Of a stretch of 64,000 bases of DNA, positions 33,408 through 43,130 are shown in pieces. Below the pieces are notes generated by a model that had not been told where the DNA came from, did not search any database, and worked only from the letters and a program-made list of their open reading frames with translations. Numbering within the stretch: the first letter of the stretch is position 1; each line of letters opens with the position of its first letter. The stretch spans positions 1 through 64,000 of the forward strand of contig JARBJD010000076.1 of NCBI GenBank assembly GCA_033064195.1, written 5' to 3'. The stretch is from Blattamonas nauphoetae. Its lineage: Eukaryota; Preaxostyla; Oxymonadida. Made by a program: the position numbers and the translations under genes.

Positions 33408-33713
33408 TTGCGATGATCAACCCATGATCATTTTGATTTTTTTGTAAGACTCAGAATCGTGGAATTTTTCTGGAAAAAGGACAAAAAATGGCTTTAGATG
33501 TGATTGTTATCAAAATGAGCATCAAATTGTGATGAAATAGTGAATAATAACGAAAAAAGAGGAGGGGTCGGCGCCTAGTCAAAATGGGGTCGGTCTCTAG
33601 CAATCGGGGGTCGGTGCCTAGCAATCGGGGGTCGGTCTCTAGCAATCGGGGGTCGGTCTCTAGCAATCGGGGTCGGTCTCTAGCTTAAATGGGGTCGGTC
33701 TCTAGACGTTACC
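33408..33713 (-). repeat. Right TIR of the 12.3-kb element
   Basis: Inverted match to 21434-21716, with the same inner A/T-rich part and outer tandem GGGGTCGGTCTCTAG units, here seven. The count differs from the left end (six), showing unit gain or loss since the ends were identical. Confidence 0.85.
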
Positions 33714-33722
33714 CTGTTCCCG

Positions 33723-34440
33723 GCTGCCCATTCACATAAAACGTCTCGCAAAAGTCACCTCTTCGCGGGCTTATCAAATCCGAAACCTTGATTGACGATG
33801 ATTATTACAAGGCATTTTCTGTGAAAGGACAGCAAGGATCAGGGAAGTCACAAATGCTACTCTCATTGATTTATTGTTTGATGCACTGGGCAACAAGGCA
33901 TTTCCGATCGATGGTGAATCAGATGATTTGAATGACTTCGAAGAAGAGGTTGCTGAAGAGGACGAAGACGCAACGAAAGGTTCAGACGATCCCAAAATCA
34001 TGTCGAGTATTGAGGTCGGAGCCAGTGTCACGGTACCACTGTTCTCCTCGTTCCTAATAAGACTATCGATGGTTGAATGCGATGTTCGATGCTTGAAGGC
34101 GACTGAGGAGAGAGTAATGTGAGAGTTGAGGGAGATGACGAGCGAGTTTGGTGGACGCATTGATAATGTCACGGTGTCCAGAAATATGTCCGAGTTCCTC
34201 GTAGATATCGCCTCTTTGGTTGGAATGAGTACTGTACACTCAGTCTTCAGGGTTGTGAGTTTGTTACACGGAACATTTCTTGTCCAATTCGGTCAACCTA
34301 CGAGACAAGCTGGCTGTTTTTGGTTCCCACAAGATGAAGCGGAGAGAGCGCGCAAATCGATGAACAGTAACATCACTTCCCACTTCAAAGCGACAGAAGT
34401 CATCCTTAGCCAAAGCTGAATGATACAACACATGAAGAAC
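33723..34440. pseudogene. Broken Crinkler/RHS-like gene, right part
   Basis: Remnants of the family of the gene at 34733, including P-loop-coding sequence and the C-terminal acidic module (AFPIDGESDDLNDFEEE, near 33900). They are scrambled in order and orientation. The downstream ~450 bp (33985-34440) is a duplicated block also found at 38260-38640. It is broken many times and close in sequence to the whole copy, so probably young. Confidence 0.65.
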
Positions 34441-34732
34441 CTTCAAACAAAATGAGGATGATGTGGAGAAAGAAAGACACGGACCTGCAGGGTAAGATCA
34501 TCATTCACTGGAGTGATAAGCGATAGACTCTTCGACAAAAAGGCAGGAATGATTATTCTTGACACAACCGCAACTGACACACACGTTGAACAAAATCAAC
34601 AAACAGACCTTTCCGCATCAGAGTGCCAGCGAGGTTGTTCGGAATACTCAATACCAAGGAATGTTTGGTGCATCTCCCAGTGAGGACAGAAACACTTCGT
34701 GAGTCGAAGAATGGCAAGGATTAAAAAGTAAT

Positions 34733-37700
34733 ATGAGCCAGATCGACCTGCCCAATAGTCGCTTCATTTTCTCCAGTTCAGAATTCCTCATGACGCAACC
34801 AGACACTTTCAAGATACCTTATCAGCTCATAGCAGACCCCAATGGTTTTGAAGTCTCTCCGTCTGATTTATCACAAGTCCACTTCGAAACGCTCCCAACA
34901 ATCGAGATACATCCAACTCACACAATTTATGATTTGTACAATGAACTGATTCAGACTCTTGAAGATTCCCACAGATTCATTACCATTCAATTCCCGTGTA
35001 TTGTGCCTGAACCCTCCGCAAATGGTGAACTTGAAGAAGACAATCAAAACCCTTCACACTCTGAGCGCCCTCCAGAATGGAAAGATCTGGTTGGTTACTC
35101 TGGATACCGATACGATCCATCTATGACGATTGAAGAATTACAAAGTTGTTGGCCCCGTGAAGAAGATGACAGTCTCCAACCAATGCAAGTTGTCGCGATT
35201 CCCAAAGGTCGCGTCGAAAACCTGCCACACATTGCTGATGAAACTGAGGAACAGCTGAAGGAGCGTGTCCACCTGATGGATAGCATGTATGACCTGTTTT
35301 ACGCAAACCAAGAAAACCGAGTCATCTGGATGCCAACAGTTGATTCCAAGTTCAAGAAGCGAAGCAAAGTCTGGATCCGAAGTTGCTGGGAAGAATTCCA
35401 GCTCGGAATCATCGCGAATTTTCTTCGATCTCGTTCACAGACACCGTTCACACAAACTGACCTGAAAACTTTCAGACAGCGCCACCGCACAGACACGTTC
35501 ACTCAACCCTCCACTGATGACACAGAACTGTGGAAGACAATACAAGAAACTCCGGAGTGGATTAATATGAACATAGCCCATGCTTCACCTTTTCGCCAAC
35601 TTACCAAGTCCCGTCTCTTGAGAAGCGCTAATTGTTGCAAGGCATTTTATGTTAGTGGACAGCCGGGAACGGGGAAGTCACTGATGCTGCTATATCTGGT
35701 TCATTGTTTGATGAAGAAGATTTATAAAGTGGTTTGCCTTTTTCTCGTCTTCCATGCTTTCCAGGCGATTCTCTACATTCTCCCAAACATGCCAGTGATC
35801 ACCATTCTTGTTGATCATTCAAACCTTTACAACCCAATCAGAATTCGAAGCCACGCCTCCTCGCTCGGAGAGACTTGGTACACGAATGGCTTCCCCGTGA
35901 TCCGCATTGTGGACTCTGTGGAACCGTTCGCTAACAATGCAATGCGAGGTGTCTTCACCGTGTATGCAGCCTCACCCACAAAATACAAAATCCAGGTCAA
36001 AATGTCAGACCATGAAACACCAGATTGGCGGGGTGAATATCCATTTTGGACAGCAGAGGAGTTCTACACGATGATGCGGTGCCTCAAGATGACAGGACGG
36101 GAACATTGGATCCGCCGAGTTAGAGCCAAACACATTGTCAAGCTGCACCCATTGGTGATCACACTGCTCGGGGCACATGGGTGTCTTGAGGATGGGTCAG
36201 TCGAGGCAGCTGGGGAGCTCGCCCCTCCTGCGCCAGATCCCATTCCTGCCATTTCGAATGGTCTTCACCCAACCGTCGAAGACCGCTTGCTCAGCATGTC
36301 TAGCTTAAACAGACAACGTCCATCAAACAGCACACTTGAGCTTCTTCAATTCACAGCCATGAATGGTTCCGCTCGCATGAGAAACCACATACCGTCGCTA
36401 TCTGATGTGGCACTGGATTTGAACGCACATCTACCCAACGATGACTTGTCTGTCTATTTGAATGTGATCGAAGTGTTTGGACTGAGTCCCCGTGCTCTCA
36501 GCGCTGACATGGACAACACCTTCGAGCGAATGAGCGAGGTGTTTGGATGGGAAGGGATCGCACTCACGGGACCAGAAGCGAGTGTTGTGCTCAGTTCTCT
36601 TACAGCCTCTCACTTCGGATCTCGACCAGTGAGTGAATTTGCTTCCCGCTTTCTGGGAGCGATGAGTACAATCACAGCAGAAGGTTTCCTCAAGAAGATT
36701 GGAAACAGAACTATTCCAGAAGTACTTCGATACTTGGATTTGGAACACAAAGTGAATGAAGAATTGCTTCGTTCTCATTCACGATTCACTCTGTATTCCA
36801 TCACGCCTCACCTCTTCCCTACGTCGTATTGCACATTCCCTGCGATTGATCGTTGTGCCATGACATCGGCTGAATTGATTACTACCCAGCGCTTTTCCAG
36901 CAATGTTCTCTATTATGAATCACTCTTTGATTCTGAGACAAACAAAGATCAGAAATCTTGGACAGGAATCCATTCGTTCATCTACTTTCACGACAAAGAC
37001 TCAATCAAACTCTTCACGTTCCACACTGCTGTGAATTCACAGTCCGAAGATGTCAATTATCGACTGATCGAAAAAGTGAAGAACGTTCTCGAGGATCAAC
37101 ACGCGAATTCAGTCCGAGGCAAAGGGAAGAAAGAAGGGATGCGAAAGGAAAAGGTGGAAGTGTTCTTCGTCTTGATTGCCAAACCAGAAGCGGTGAAGGG
37201 ATACCTCGACCGAAATACAGTTTTTCGAGTCCCCGCGAAACATGCCAGAGGTTCGGCAACCAAGAAACCTGTTCAAGCTTCGACTCCCATGCCACCCGCT
37301 GAAGCATCCATTCCCATGCCATCCACTGAAGGTTCGACTCGAAACAAACCGAAATCTCCAGCGTATCTTTCTTACAACATCGGAGTTGTGTCGGTCTCGG
37401 ACCTCTTGTTCAACGAGTTTTCTGGATTGGAAGGGCCAGTCACAAAACGTCCGAAGATCGACTGCCCGTGGAACACGGACGATGACGACTTCAGGAAGTG
37501 TTTTGTGATGAAGGAACAGCCAGCGGATCCACGCCACCCGCAAGGGATATCGATACAACCTGTCCTTCGTCCAGAAACGACTCCTGAGCCGAGGAGAGTT
37601 CTGATGGTCGATCAACACCACCAACAGAGGATGACAATCCAGCCACGTGTCGAGGGCACCAAGGCATTTCCGATCGATGTTGAATCAGATGATTTGAATG

Positions 37701-37774
37701 ACTTGGAAGAAGAGGCTGCTGGAGAAGACATTCTGCCACCGAGGCAAGTATCGAAAAGAAAGGGATCGAAGTAA
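34733..37774 (+). CDS. Crinkler/RHS-like P-loop NTPase, 1013 aa, whole
   Basis: Start ATG at 34733 follows the conserved AAAAAGTAAT block shared with the copy at 20607. The N-terminal ~270 residues form a header with FKIPYQLIAD and IYDLYNELIQTL, plausibly ubiquitin-like. Walker A GQPGTGKS is at residues 309-316, followed by LMLLYLVHCL. VFTVYAASP with WRGEYPFWTAEEFYTMM (~400-440) matches the ATPase-distal motifs known in RHS and Crinkler proteins. A C-terminal part (~740-830, HSFIYFHDKDSIKLFTFHTA) could be a nuclease-like fold. The tail is Pro/Ser then acidic (DLNDLEEEAAGED) and basic (KRKGSK). Such proteins are known from RHS loci of trypanosomes and effectors of oomycetes and chytrids. Role here is inferred: mobile-element-linked NTPase or nuclear effector. 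Confidence 0.75.
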   Translation: MSQIDLPNSRFIFSSSEFLMTQPDTFKIPYQLIADPNGFEVSPSDLSQVHFETLPTIEIHPTHTIYDLYNELIQTLEDSHRFITIQFPCIVPEPSANGELEEDNQNPSHSERPPEWKDLVGYSGYRYDPSMTIEELQSCWPREEDDSLQPMQVVAIPKGRVENLPHIADETEEQLKERVHLMDSMYDLFYANQENRVIWMPTVDSKFKKRSKVWIRSCWEEFQLGIIANFLRSRSQTPFTQTDLKTFRQRHRTDTFTQPSTDDTELWKTIQETPEWINMNIAHASPFRQLTKSRLLRSANCCKAFYVSGQPGTGKSLMLLYLVHCLMKKIYKVVCLFLVFHAFQAILYILPNMPVITILVDHSNLYNPIRIRSHASSLGETWYTNGFPVIRIVDSVEPFANNAMRGVFTVYAASPTKYKIQVKMSDHETPDWRGEYPFWTAEEFYTMMRCLKMTGREHWIRRVRAKHIVKLHPLVITLLGAHGCLEDGSVEAAGELAPPAPDPIPAISNGLHPTVEDRLLSMSSLNRQRPSNSTLELLQFTAMNGSARMRNHIPSLSDVALDLNAHLPNDDLSVYLNVIEVFGLSPRALSADMDNTFERMSEVFGWEGIALTGPEASVVLSSLTASHFGSRPVSEFASRFLGAMSTITAEGFLKKIGNRTIPEVLRYLDLEHKVNEELLRSHSRFTLYSITPHLFPTSYCTFPAIDRCAMTSAELITTQRFSSNVLYYESLFDSETNKDQKSWTGIHSFIYFHDKDSIKLFTFHTAVNSQSEDVNYRLIEKVKNVLEDQHANSVRGKGKKEGMRKEKVEVFFVLIAKPEAVKGYLDRNTVFRVPAKHARGSATKKPVQASTPMPPAEASIPMPSTEGSTRNKPKSPAYLSYNIGVVSVSDLLFNEFSGLEGPVTKRPKIDCPWNTDDDDFRKCFVMKEQPADPRHPQGISIQPVLRPETTPEPRRVLMVDQHHQQRMTIQPRVEGTKAFPIDVESDDLNDLEEEAAGEDILPPRQVSKRKGSK

Positions 37775-37802
37775 TTCACCTCAAGACACTTCACTTCATT
37801 TA

Positions 37803-38160
37803 TCACAACAGGAGATTACTCTCGACACCTTTGAAACAGTCAAAAACAAGGAAAGTCTCGTGTTCACTGACAATGATTAAAACAGAAGATTGATTCGACG
37901 TCCTTTCTTCTTGTGACTGGCCCGACACGCCCAGAGGAGCATCCACGGACTTGTTCCTTTCAGTGACTTGATCCAACGTCGCATGGTTGAGTTCTGGTTG
38001 GATGTGAGTCTTGTCAGCAAGAATATTGTTGCTGATTTCGGCTGTTGAGAGAACTACCAGAAAGTATGCTCTCTCTTTCACCGCATTGTTTTCGAAGCGG
38101 TTTCCTGTGTGATGATCGTCGATGTTGAAATACCTGTGCAAAAAAGTTGTTTGTGGCCAG
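37803..38160 (-). pseudogene. C-terminal gene fragment duplicated at window end
   Basis: The minus frame YFNIDDHHTGNRFENNAVKE then AEISNNILADKTHIQPELNH recurs at 63826-64000 (plus) at high identity. It follows a TTTTTTGCACAG acceptor-like site, so it may be a last exon. It runs tail-to-tail with the NTPase gene, with stops only ~30 bp apart. Parent gene unknown; at the right edge it is joined to an NTPase-type exon, which links it to that family. Confidence 0.5.
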
Positions 38161-38259
38161 GGGTGGTTGTGCTTGGTTGGTGGTTGACAAAGAAAGAGTG
38201 GTGAACAAATTTCATGCAATTTGGCCGGAAAAATTGGATAAAGTCGCGACAAGATGTTC

Positions 38260-38640
38260 AGATAATCCCAAAATCATGTCGTTTATTGATGTCGAAGCCA
38301 GTGGCACAGATCCACTGTTCTCTTCGTTCCTAACATGACTAGGAAAGGTTGAATGTGATGTTCTCTGCGGAAATGTGATTGAGGAGAGAGTAATATGAGA
38401 TTTGAGGGAGATGACGAGTGATTCTGGAGAATCCTTCCAAACTGTCACTATGCCCAGATAGATGTCCGAGTTCTTCGCAGATATTGCCTCTTTGGTTGGT
38501 ATGATTGCTGTGGATTCAATCTTCAGGGTTATGTGTTTGTGACTCGGAACATTTCCTGTCCAATTCAGTCAACTCGCGAAACAAGCTGGCTGTTTTTGGT
38601 TCCTATGAAATGAAGCGGATAGAGCACGCAAATCGATGAA
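38260..38640. repeat. Second copy of a ~400-bp block (with 33985-34440)
   Basis: Shared blocks include CCCAAAATCATGTCG, GAGGAGAGAGTAAT, GGGAGATGACGAG and CGCCTCTTTGGTTGG or its variant, in the same order and orientation as at 33985-34440. On the minus strand both read SLVISLNSHITLSS-like and RNEENSG-like frames. Both copies lie next to Crinkler/RHS-like sequence, so the block may be an upstream or downstream flank of that family. Confidence 0.7.
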
Positions 38641-39400
38641 TATAAATAGGAGTACTTACTTAAATTGATATATCCTGTATTTTGGATGATTTGGTGCGGA
38701 ATCAAACATTCTTCGATGGTTAATTCGACCCTATCATCAATTTGTTTTCCCAAATCGTAGTGATTAGAATAATTGTGTCTGAGTGGGTCAATATCGTTGA
38801 CTGAGAGCATATTTGTGGTGGATGCGAGGAAGACAGTCAAGAATGTGAATGTTCTCATCTTCCAGCATCTCATCATTTCCTGGAGCTGTCATACTCTGCT
38901 AAAATTTTCCTGGTATCCATTCCATTGTTGATGAGGAGTTTTGTCATAGAGACACATCTTGATGCTCAAGGGGGGAAGTGATTGTTCCAGATGACTTTCG
39001 AATCAGGACAACGAGGACATCATGTGTATGTTCAGTCCAAAAAAGAATGTGTCAGGTATCATTAACACCGTTAGATTGTCATGCATGGTTGACAAAGGAT
39101 TGGAGGTGCTTGGATCCTGTTGGCCTTCTGGAGCCAAATTTCTGATCATACGCTCCTACATTCCGAATTTTGAAGATTTTGAATGAGTTTTGCGAACATT
39201 TTACTGCAAGTACCGTCGTTTGAAGTCCCACGGACAACCATTTGAGAAATGTCTCTCGAGTGAGAGTTGCCCATTTTATTTTTTCAATCGCACAAGTTTC
39301 AAATAAGCTGCTGTCCGTGCATCCATTAACAAGCCTTACCGTGATTAACCAATCACCCATCCACCTGCGATTTCTCTCCGGACTATTCTGACCCTCTGAT
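38641..39400. other. No gene recognised
   Basis: Short frames only, for example 38565-38876 and 39079-39420 on the minus strand with no domain signature. Confidence 0.4.
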
Positions 39401-41128
39401 GAATATCCTGTCTGCGTCAAGTCCCGTCTGAACAGCGTTCATCTCAGCCTCGGAACAGGTCCACTCTTTGACTGTCGCGAACTCTCATCGTTTCTCCATC
39501 TTTCACCCCGAGAACCATCACCGTCACGCACTCATTCCTTACATATCACTCCAGTATCTCCGCCCAAACAACACGACGACAGTTCTCTTCGCATGACAGA
39601 TTCTGGTCTCGTGTAATATAGAACAAAACACGAACCACTTTTCAGGAACGGCCACGGCCGACACGAACCGGTGTTTATCAATTATCGCTGCGAATTAGCC
39701 GTTCGAGACATGTTCATCTCTTCTCGTTGAATCACTCACCCATCCACTCTATTCCCTAACCCATCAAACAGGGAATACTCTCACCACTGTTACAATCGGC
39801 CCTCAACTCCAGAAAGTCAGACTCTCTCGCTCCACCTTCACCCGCTGAAGTCGCACGGCAGAAGTCTACCCAATGTGTATTTCTGCAACACAGGGAATCA
39901 CAAAAGTCCACGAGTGTTCCTTCTTTGATTGTACTGGAACAACAACCTCAGATTGTGTCTTCTCCGAAACTGGAAGAACCCAAAGCAGGTGATCGCTCGC
40001 TTCCCTCATTTCCTCACTCCGATAAGTCTGCACTCAACTGGACGATGCGCGTGATGTTTTCAACGACGATTCCTCGTTTGTGAAACACACCCATCTTCTG
40101 AGCATCCTTCACGGACGTTTGGATCACAGCCATCGCCCGGGAGACATACATGGAGGCATTTGCGGGAAATCAGAACAAGGATGACATAACAACACTCGAA
40201 ATCCAAACTGAAGATGCAGCAACCGGTGAGATGATAGTTCTGTCGGAGAATTTGGATTCCACTCACTCCTCGTCTCCTCCGCCATCCCTCGCTCACCTTC
40301 CCCTTCACAACAACAACGAAGAATTGTTCATACACAGTTGAAGTTGGAGACACCGAACTCCTCCAATCTCCAATTGCAGCATACAAGCTCAGAAGAGCCT
40401 GGATCACTCGCTGGCTTCTCGATGGGATTGTGCGGATCAGAGACACCATTCTGGTGAAAATAGGAAGTATGGAACGACATATCTCACTTCCTGTTGAAAG
40501 TGATGAGAAACATTCATCGCAAATGTCTAACCAGCTTCCATCTCAAAATCAAGAAGTTTTTTTTCAGAATCCCACATTTTGAACGTTTGGCTGACGAAAA
40601 AGGGACCAGATTTGGTGAGGAAAGAATCTTAATGATGACCGAGCCGTTTACAGTGACACTACAGGTGAATGGAACCCCGCCAATCACGCCAACTCCTCTC
40701 CCCTTCGATTCCGCTGGACCGCAATCGACCACAGCACAAACACCTTTCCAACTCGTGTCGAGTGCACTGACGTTAGCGCCGTGTCTGATGTGACAGGAGT
40801 GGCTCAATCGAGACCATCAGTGATCGTCAGCTCTGCGGACTCATTCGCGACGACTCCTGAACCAACTCGTCTCGTTTCGTTGTATGTTCTGCTCAACACG
40901 CTTGAAGTGACCACCCCGTTTTCGCATTTCGTGATGGATCAACAGCGACAGCCTCGATCTCTCACTCCACAACATCCACACTCGTGTGAGGTCAGACAGC
41001 TCGTGTTGTGTCTTTCTTGCCAGTCAACGGCATCGACCAACATCTCACATTCACGAAACATGGTGTGCTTCCACAAATCACTGTCTTCCATCAGGCAGAA
41101 TAACCATTTTGAGAGAACTTCTCCCTGA
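39400..41128 (+). pseudogene. Possible beta-helix gene remnant
   Basis: Plus-strand pieces in changing frames look like beta-helix rungs: CISATQGITKVHECSFFDC (~39870), TGTTTSDCVFSETG, then FTVTLQVNGTPPITPTPLPF (~40650) and PSVIVSSADSFATTPEPTR (~40815). No frame exceeds 120 codons. The resemblance to the gene at 29.0-33.2 kb is weak and compositional, so confidence is low. Confidence 0.3.
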
Positions 41129-41638
41129 ATTAACCTTCTTGAACACAAATCAAGATAAAACTCCACCAAAAACTCTGATTTCACGAATCATCCCCATAAA
41201 CCACGAAATAATATACCCCTTACTCTTTTTTTGAATGTTGGAGGACAAAAAGGCAACATAACTTCCCCACACATCGAGAAAAATGCGTCGAAAAAATTCG
41301 ATCGATGTTACCCAGAATATAGATAACTTTTACATCACCCTGTAGGAAGTGAATGAGAAACTTGCTCTTGTTCTCTCATCGACAGAAAAAGATTCCAACA
41401 TAAAAGAGTAACAATGGAATGATCACTTCAGATGGCCAAAACGAAGAAGAATTACGAATAATCTCTTTGTTTAGACTGATTTTGATAACATTTCACGGAA
41501 GTTATACTCAACCTTTCTTCACCTCGAAATGATGAAGCTAAAGATCGAAGCACATTGAAGAGTTAATCGTATTTTCCTTCCCATCTTCTCAAACTTGAAA
41601 CGAAACACACTACTATCCTCTAATTCGTTATTCGTTTC

Positions 41639-42420
41639 TTGTTTTCTTCTTATTTACAGAGAATACACGTAAAATACCACATAAAATATCACGTCAGAAA
41701 CTCTCGTCAACGCTTCAGAATACAGTCCCCATATCAAAGCGACAGCTCTAACGACATCACCAATTCTATCATTTACATCAACAGCTCCTTGAGGATCAAA
41801 AAATGTAATCAGTTTCGTGTCGCTTTGGTAACGTACAACGAGCCTCATCTCACTCACCCCTCACAATTGACACAATTTTATTTCACCACCTTTTTTCCGG
41901 GCATCCCTTCCCTCTTCCAAAACGAAATCCTGTTTGCTCACTCATTTTCTGTCTGATTCATCGTTTAGAAGCAATATGGCTCCACATTTTTCGTCCGTCG
42001 AACAATCAAGCTTACACTGTAATCACTGATCCTCTTCTCGAGACGAACTACGCTCCCCTTCGTTCACTCCGTTCATTCACAGTTTCCTCCGCAATTCTCG
42101 TGATTACTCACTATCTTCACGAGAGCCGGCACCAGCCTAAAACTGACCGCCCACAATACCCCCTGGACTTTGTCTGCCTGTTTTTGTTTCAAAACCGAGT
42201 CAAAATAACATTTTGGGCGATGTGCCTCAGAATGAATTTTGAGACCTTCGTTGTCAGCGAATTTGAGCACCAGTCGTATGGGCCACGCAATTTTCGAAAT
42301 CCTGGATGTTTTCTCGTTCTTTATGGGGACGACAGAACCCCTTCGACCAATCACCATAGCTTGAGGGCATCTATAGCTCCATTATATCTTTCCCTGCCGA
42401 GTACTGACGCGAAGCAATGA
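41639..42420 (+). CDS. Hypothetical protein, probably spliced
   Basis: Two frames look protein-like: 41639-41956 (VALVTYNEPHLTHPSQLTQF, FFPGIPSLFQNEILFAHSF) and a second ending at TGA 42420 (QAYTVITDPLLETNYAPLRS, VCLFLFQNRVKITFW). They may be exons of one gene, but the only GT-AG pair between them (from ~41954) would be about 18 nt, which is too short to accept with confidence. No family is recognised. Confidence 0.35.
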
Positions 42421-42654
42421 TGCGAGTATTGTTGGATGTGGTGTTCGATTTCTCCTTTGACTATTCAGACTACAGCTGATGGTTCCACAGAGAGGTGTTT
42501 CAATCATCGTATTCCCGTGCCCGCTTCGCCTCATCTTGAGGAGACATTGGTTTTCCGACAAAAATATCTATAGGGATTGACTGTGGAAAGCGAAGAGTCC
42601 TCACATAGAAAATGACAAATCGATCACCCACAGTTCAAATAAAGGCCTCAGGTC

Positions 42655-43077
42655 TTGCAGATAACAAACAAGATGACGAAGAACATGACATGCCGAATCA
42701 CGAAATCCTGTGCCCAACAAGCATTCAGCCCATGCAAACTCAAGGAGAACGACTATAGTGGCGCCATACGTGCGTTTCATATTGATTCAAAAGCGGTGGT
42801 AGAAGTCCCCCAAGTTCAACGTGAGCGGGCTCATTTCGAAAAAGATACACCAGAAAAAATCAAGAAACAATATAGCCAGCCCGAATTGTACGTGGATGGC
42901 TCGAACTTGACTTTGAACAACAAGATATTTGAAGATGAAACAAGCCCTTTCAAAAAGAATGAACGAGATCAAAAGCATCAACCATGTGCGCGTCATCAAA
43001 ACACGTGGTCTTCATCTCTGACATTCATCATGATGATCATTTCCGTCATTGTATCGACTATTTCAATCCTCGTTTGA
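42655..43077 (+). CDS. Small protein with C-terminal membrane anchor
   Basis: 140 codons, mostly charged and polar, ending in one hydrophobic segment TWSSSLTFIMMIISVIVSTI two residues from the stop. That layout is typical of a tail-anchored membrane protein facing the cytosol. No SNARE heptad pattern is evident. The first ATG follows a TTGCAG, so an upstream exon is possible. The next gene begins 53 bp downstream. Confidence 0.5.
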   Translation: MQITNKMTKNMTCRITKSCAQQAFSPCKLKENDYSGAIRAFHIDSKAVVEVPQVQRERAHFEKDTPEKIKKQYSQPELYVDGSNLTLNNKIFEDETSPFKKNERDQKHQPCARHQNTWSSSLTFIMMIISVIVSTISILV

Positions 43078-43130
43078 TCAATTTATTTCTTCATTCTTTT
43101 CATGTTTAGGACCACACAAAGTCATTCCTC

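Larger units (their letters stand above)
21434..33713. mobile_element. 12.3-kb Mutator-like element with ~300-bp TIRs
   Basis: The left end GGTAACATCTAGAGACCGAC (21434) and right end (33713, complement GGTAACGTCTAGAGACCGAC) are inverted repeats of ~285-305 bp. Both sides carry CTGTTCCCG (21425-21433 and 33714-33722), a 9-bp target duplication. Long TIRs with 9-bp duplications are the hallmark of Mutator-like elements. No MULE transposase is visible. The cargo is an acidic reading frame (21.8-23.1 kb) and a beta-helix gene (from 23.16 kb). A 5.6-kb hAT element is nested in it, so the original insert was ~6.7 kb. The target site is the Walker A region of a Crinkler/RHS-like copy. Confidence 0.85.

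Noticed and set aside
21434-33713. Polinton/Maverick because of the long TIRs and 12-kb length
   Set aside because: The target duplication is 9 bp, not the 6 bp of Polintons, and no DNA polymerase B, integrase, packaging ATPase or capsid-like frame is present.
42655-43077. SNARE protein
   Set aside because: The tail anchor fits, but no heptad SNARE motif with a central Gln or Arg layer is visible.
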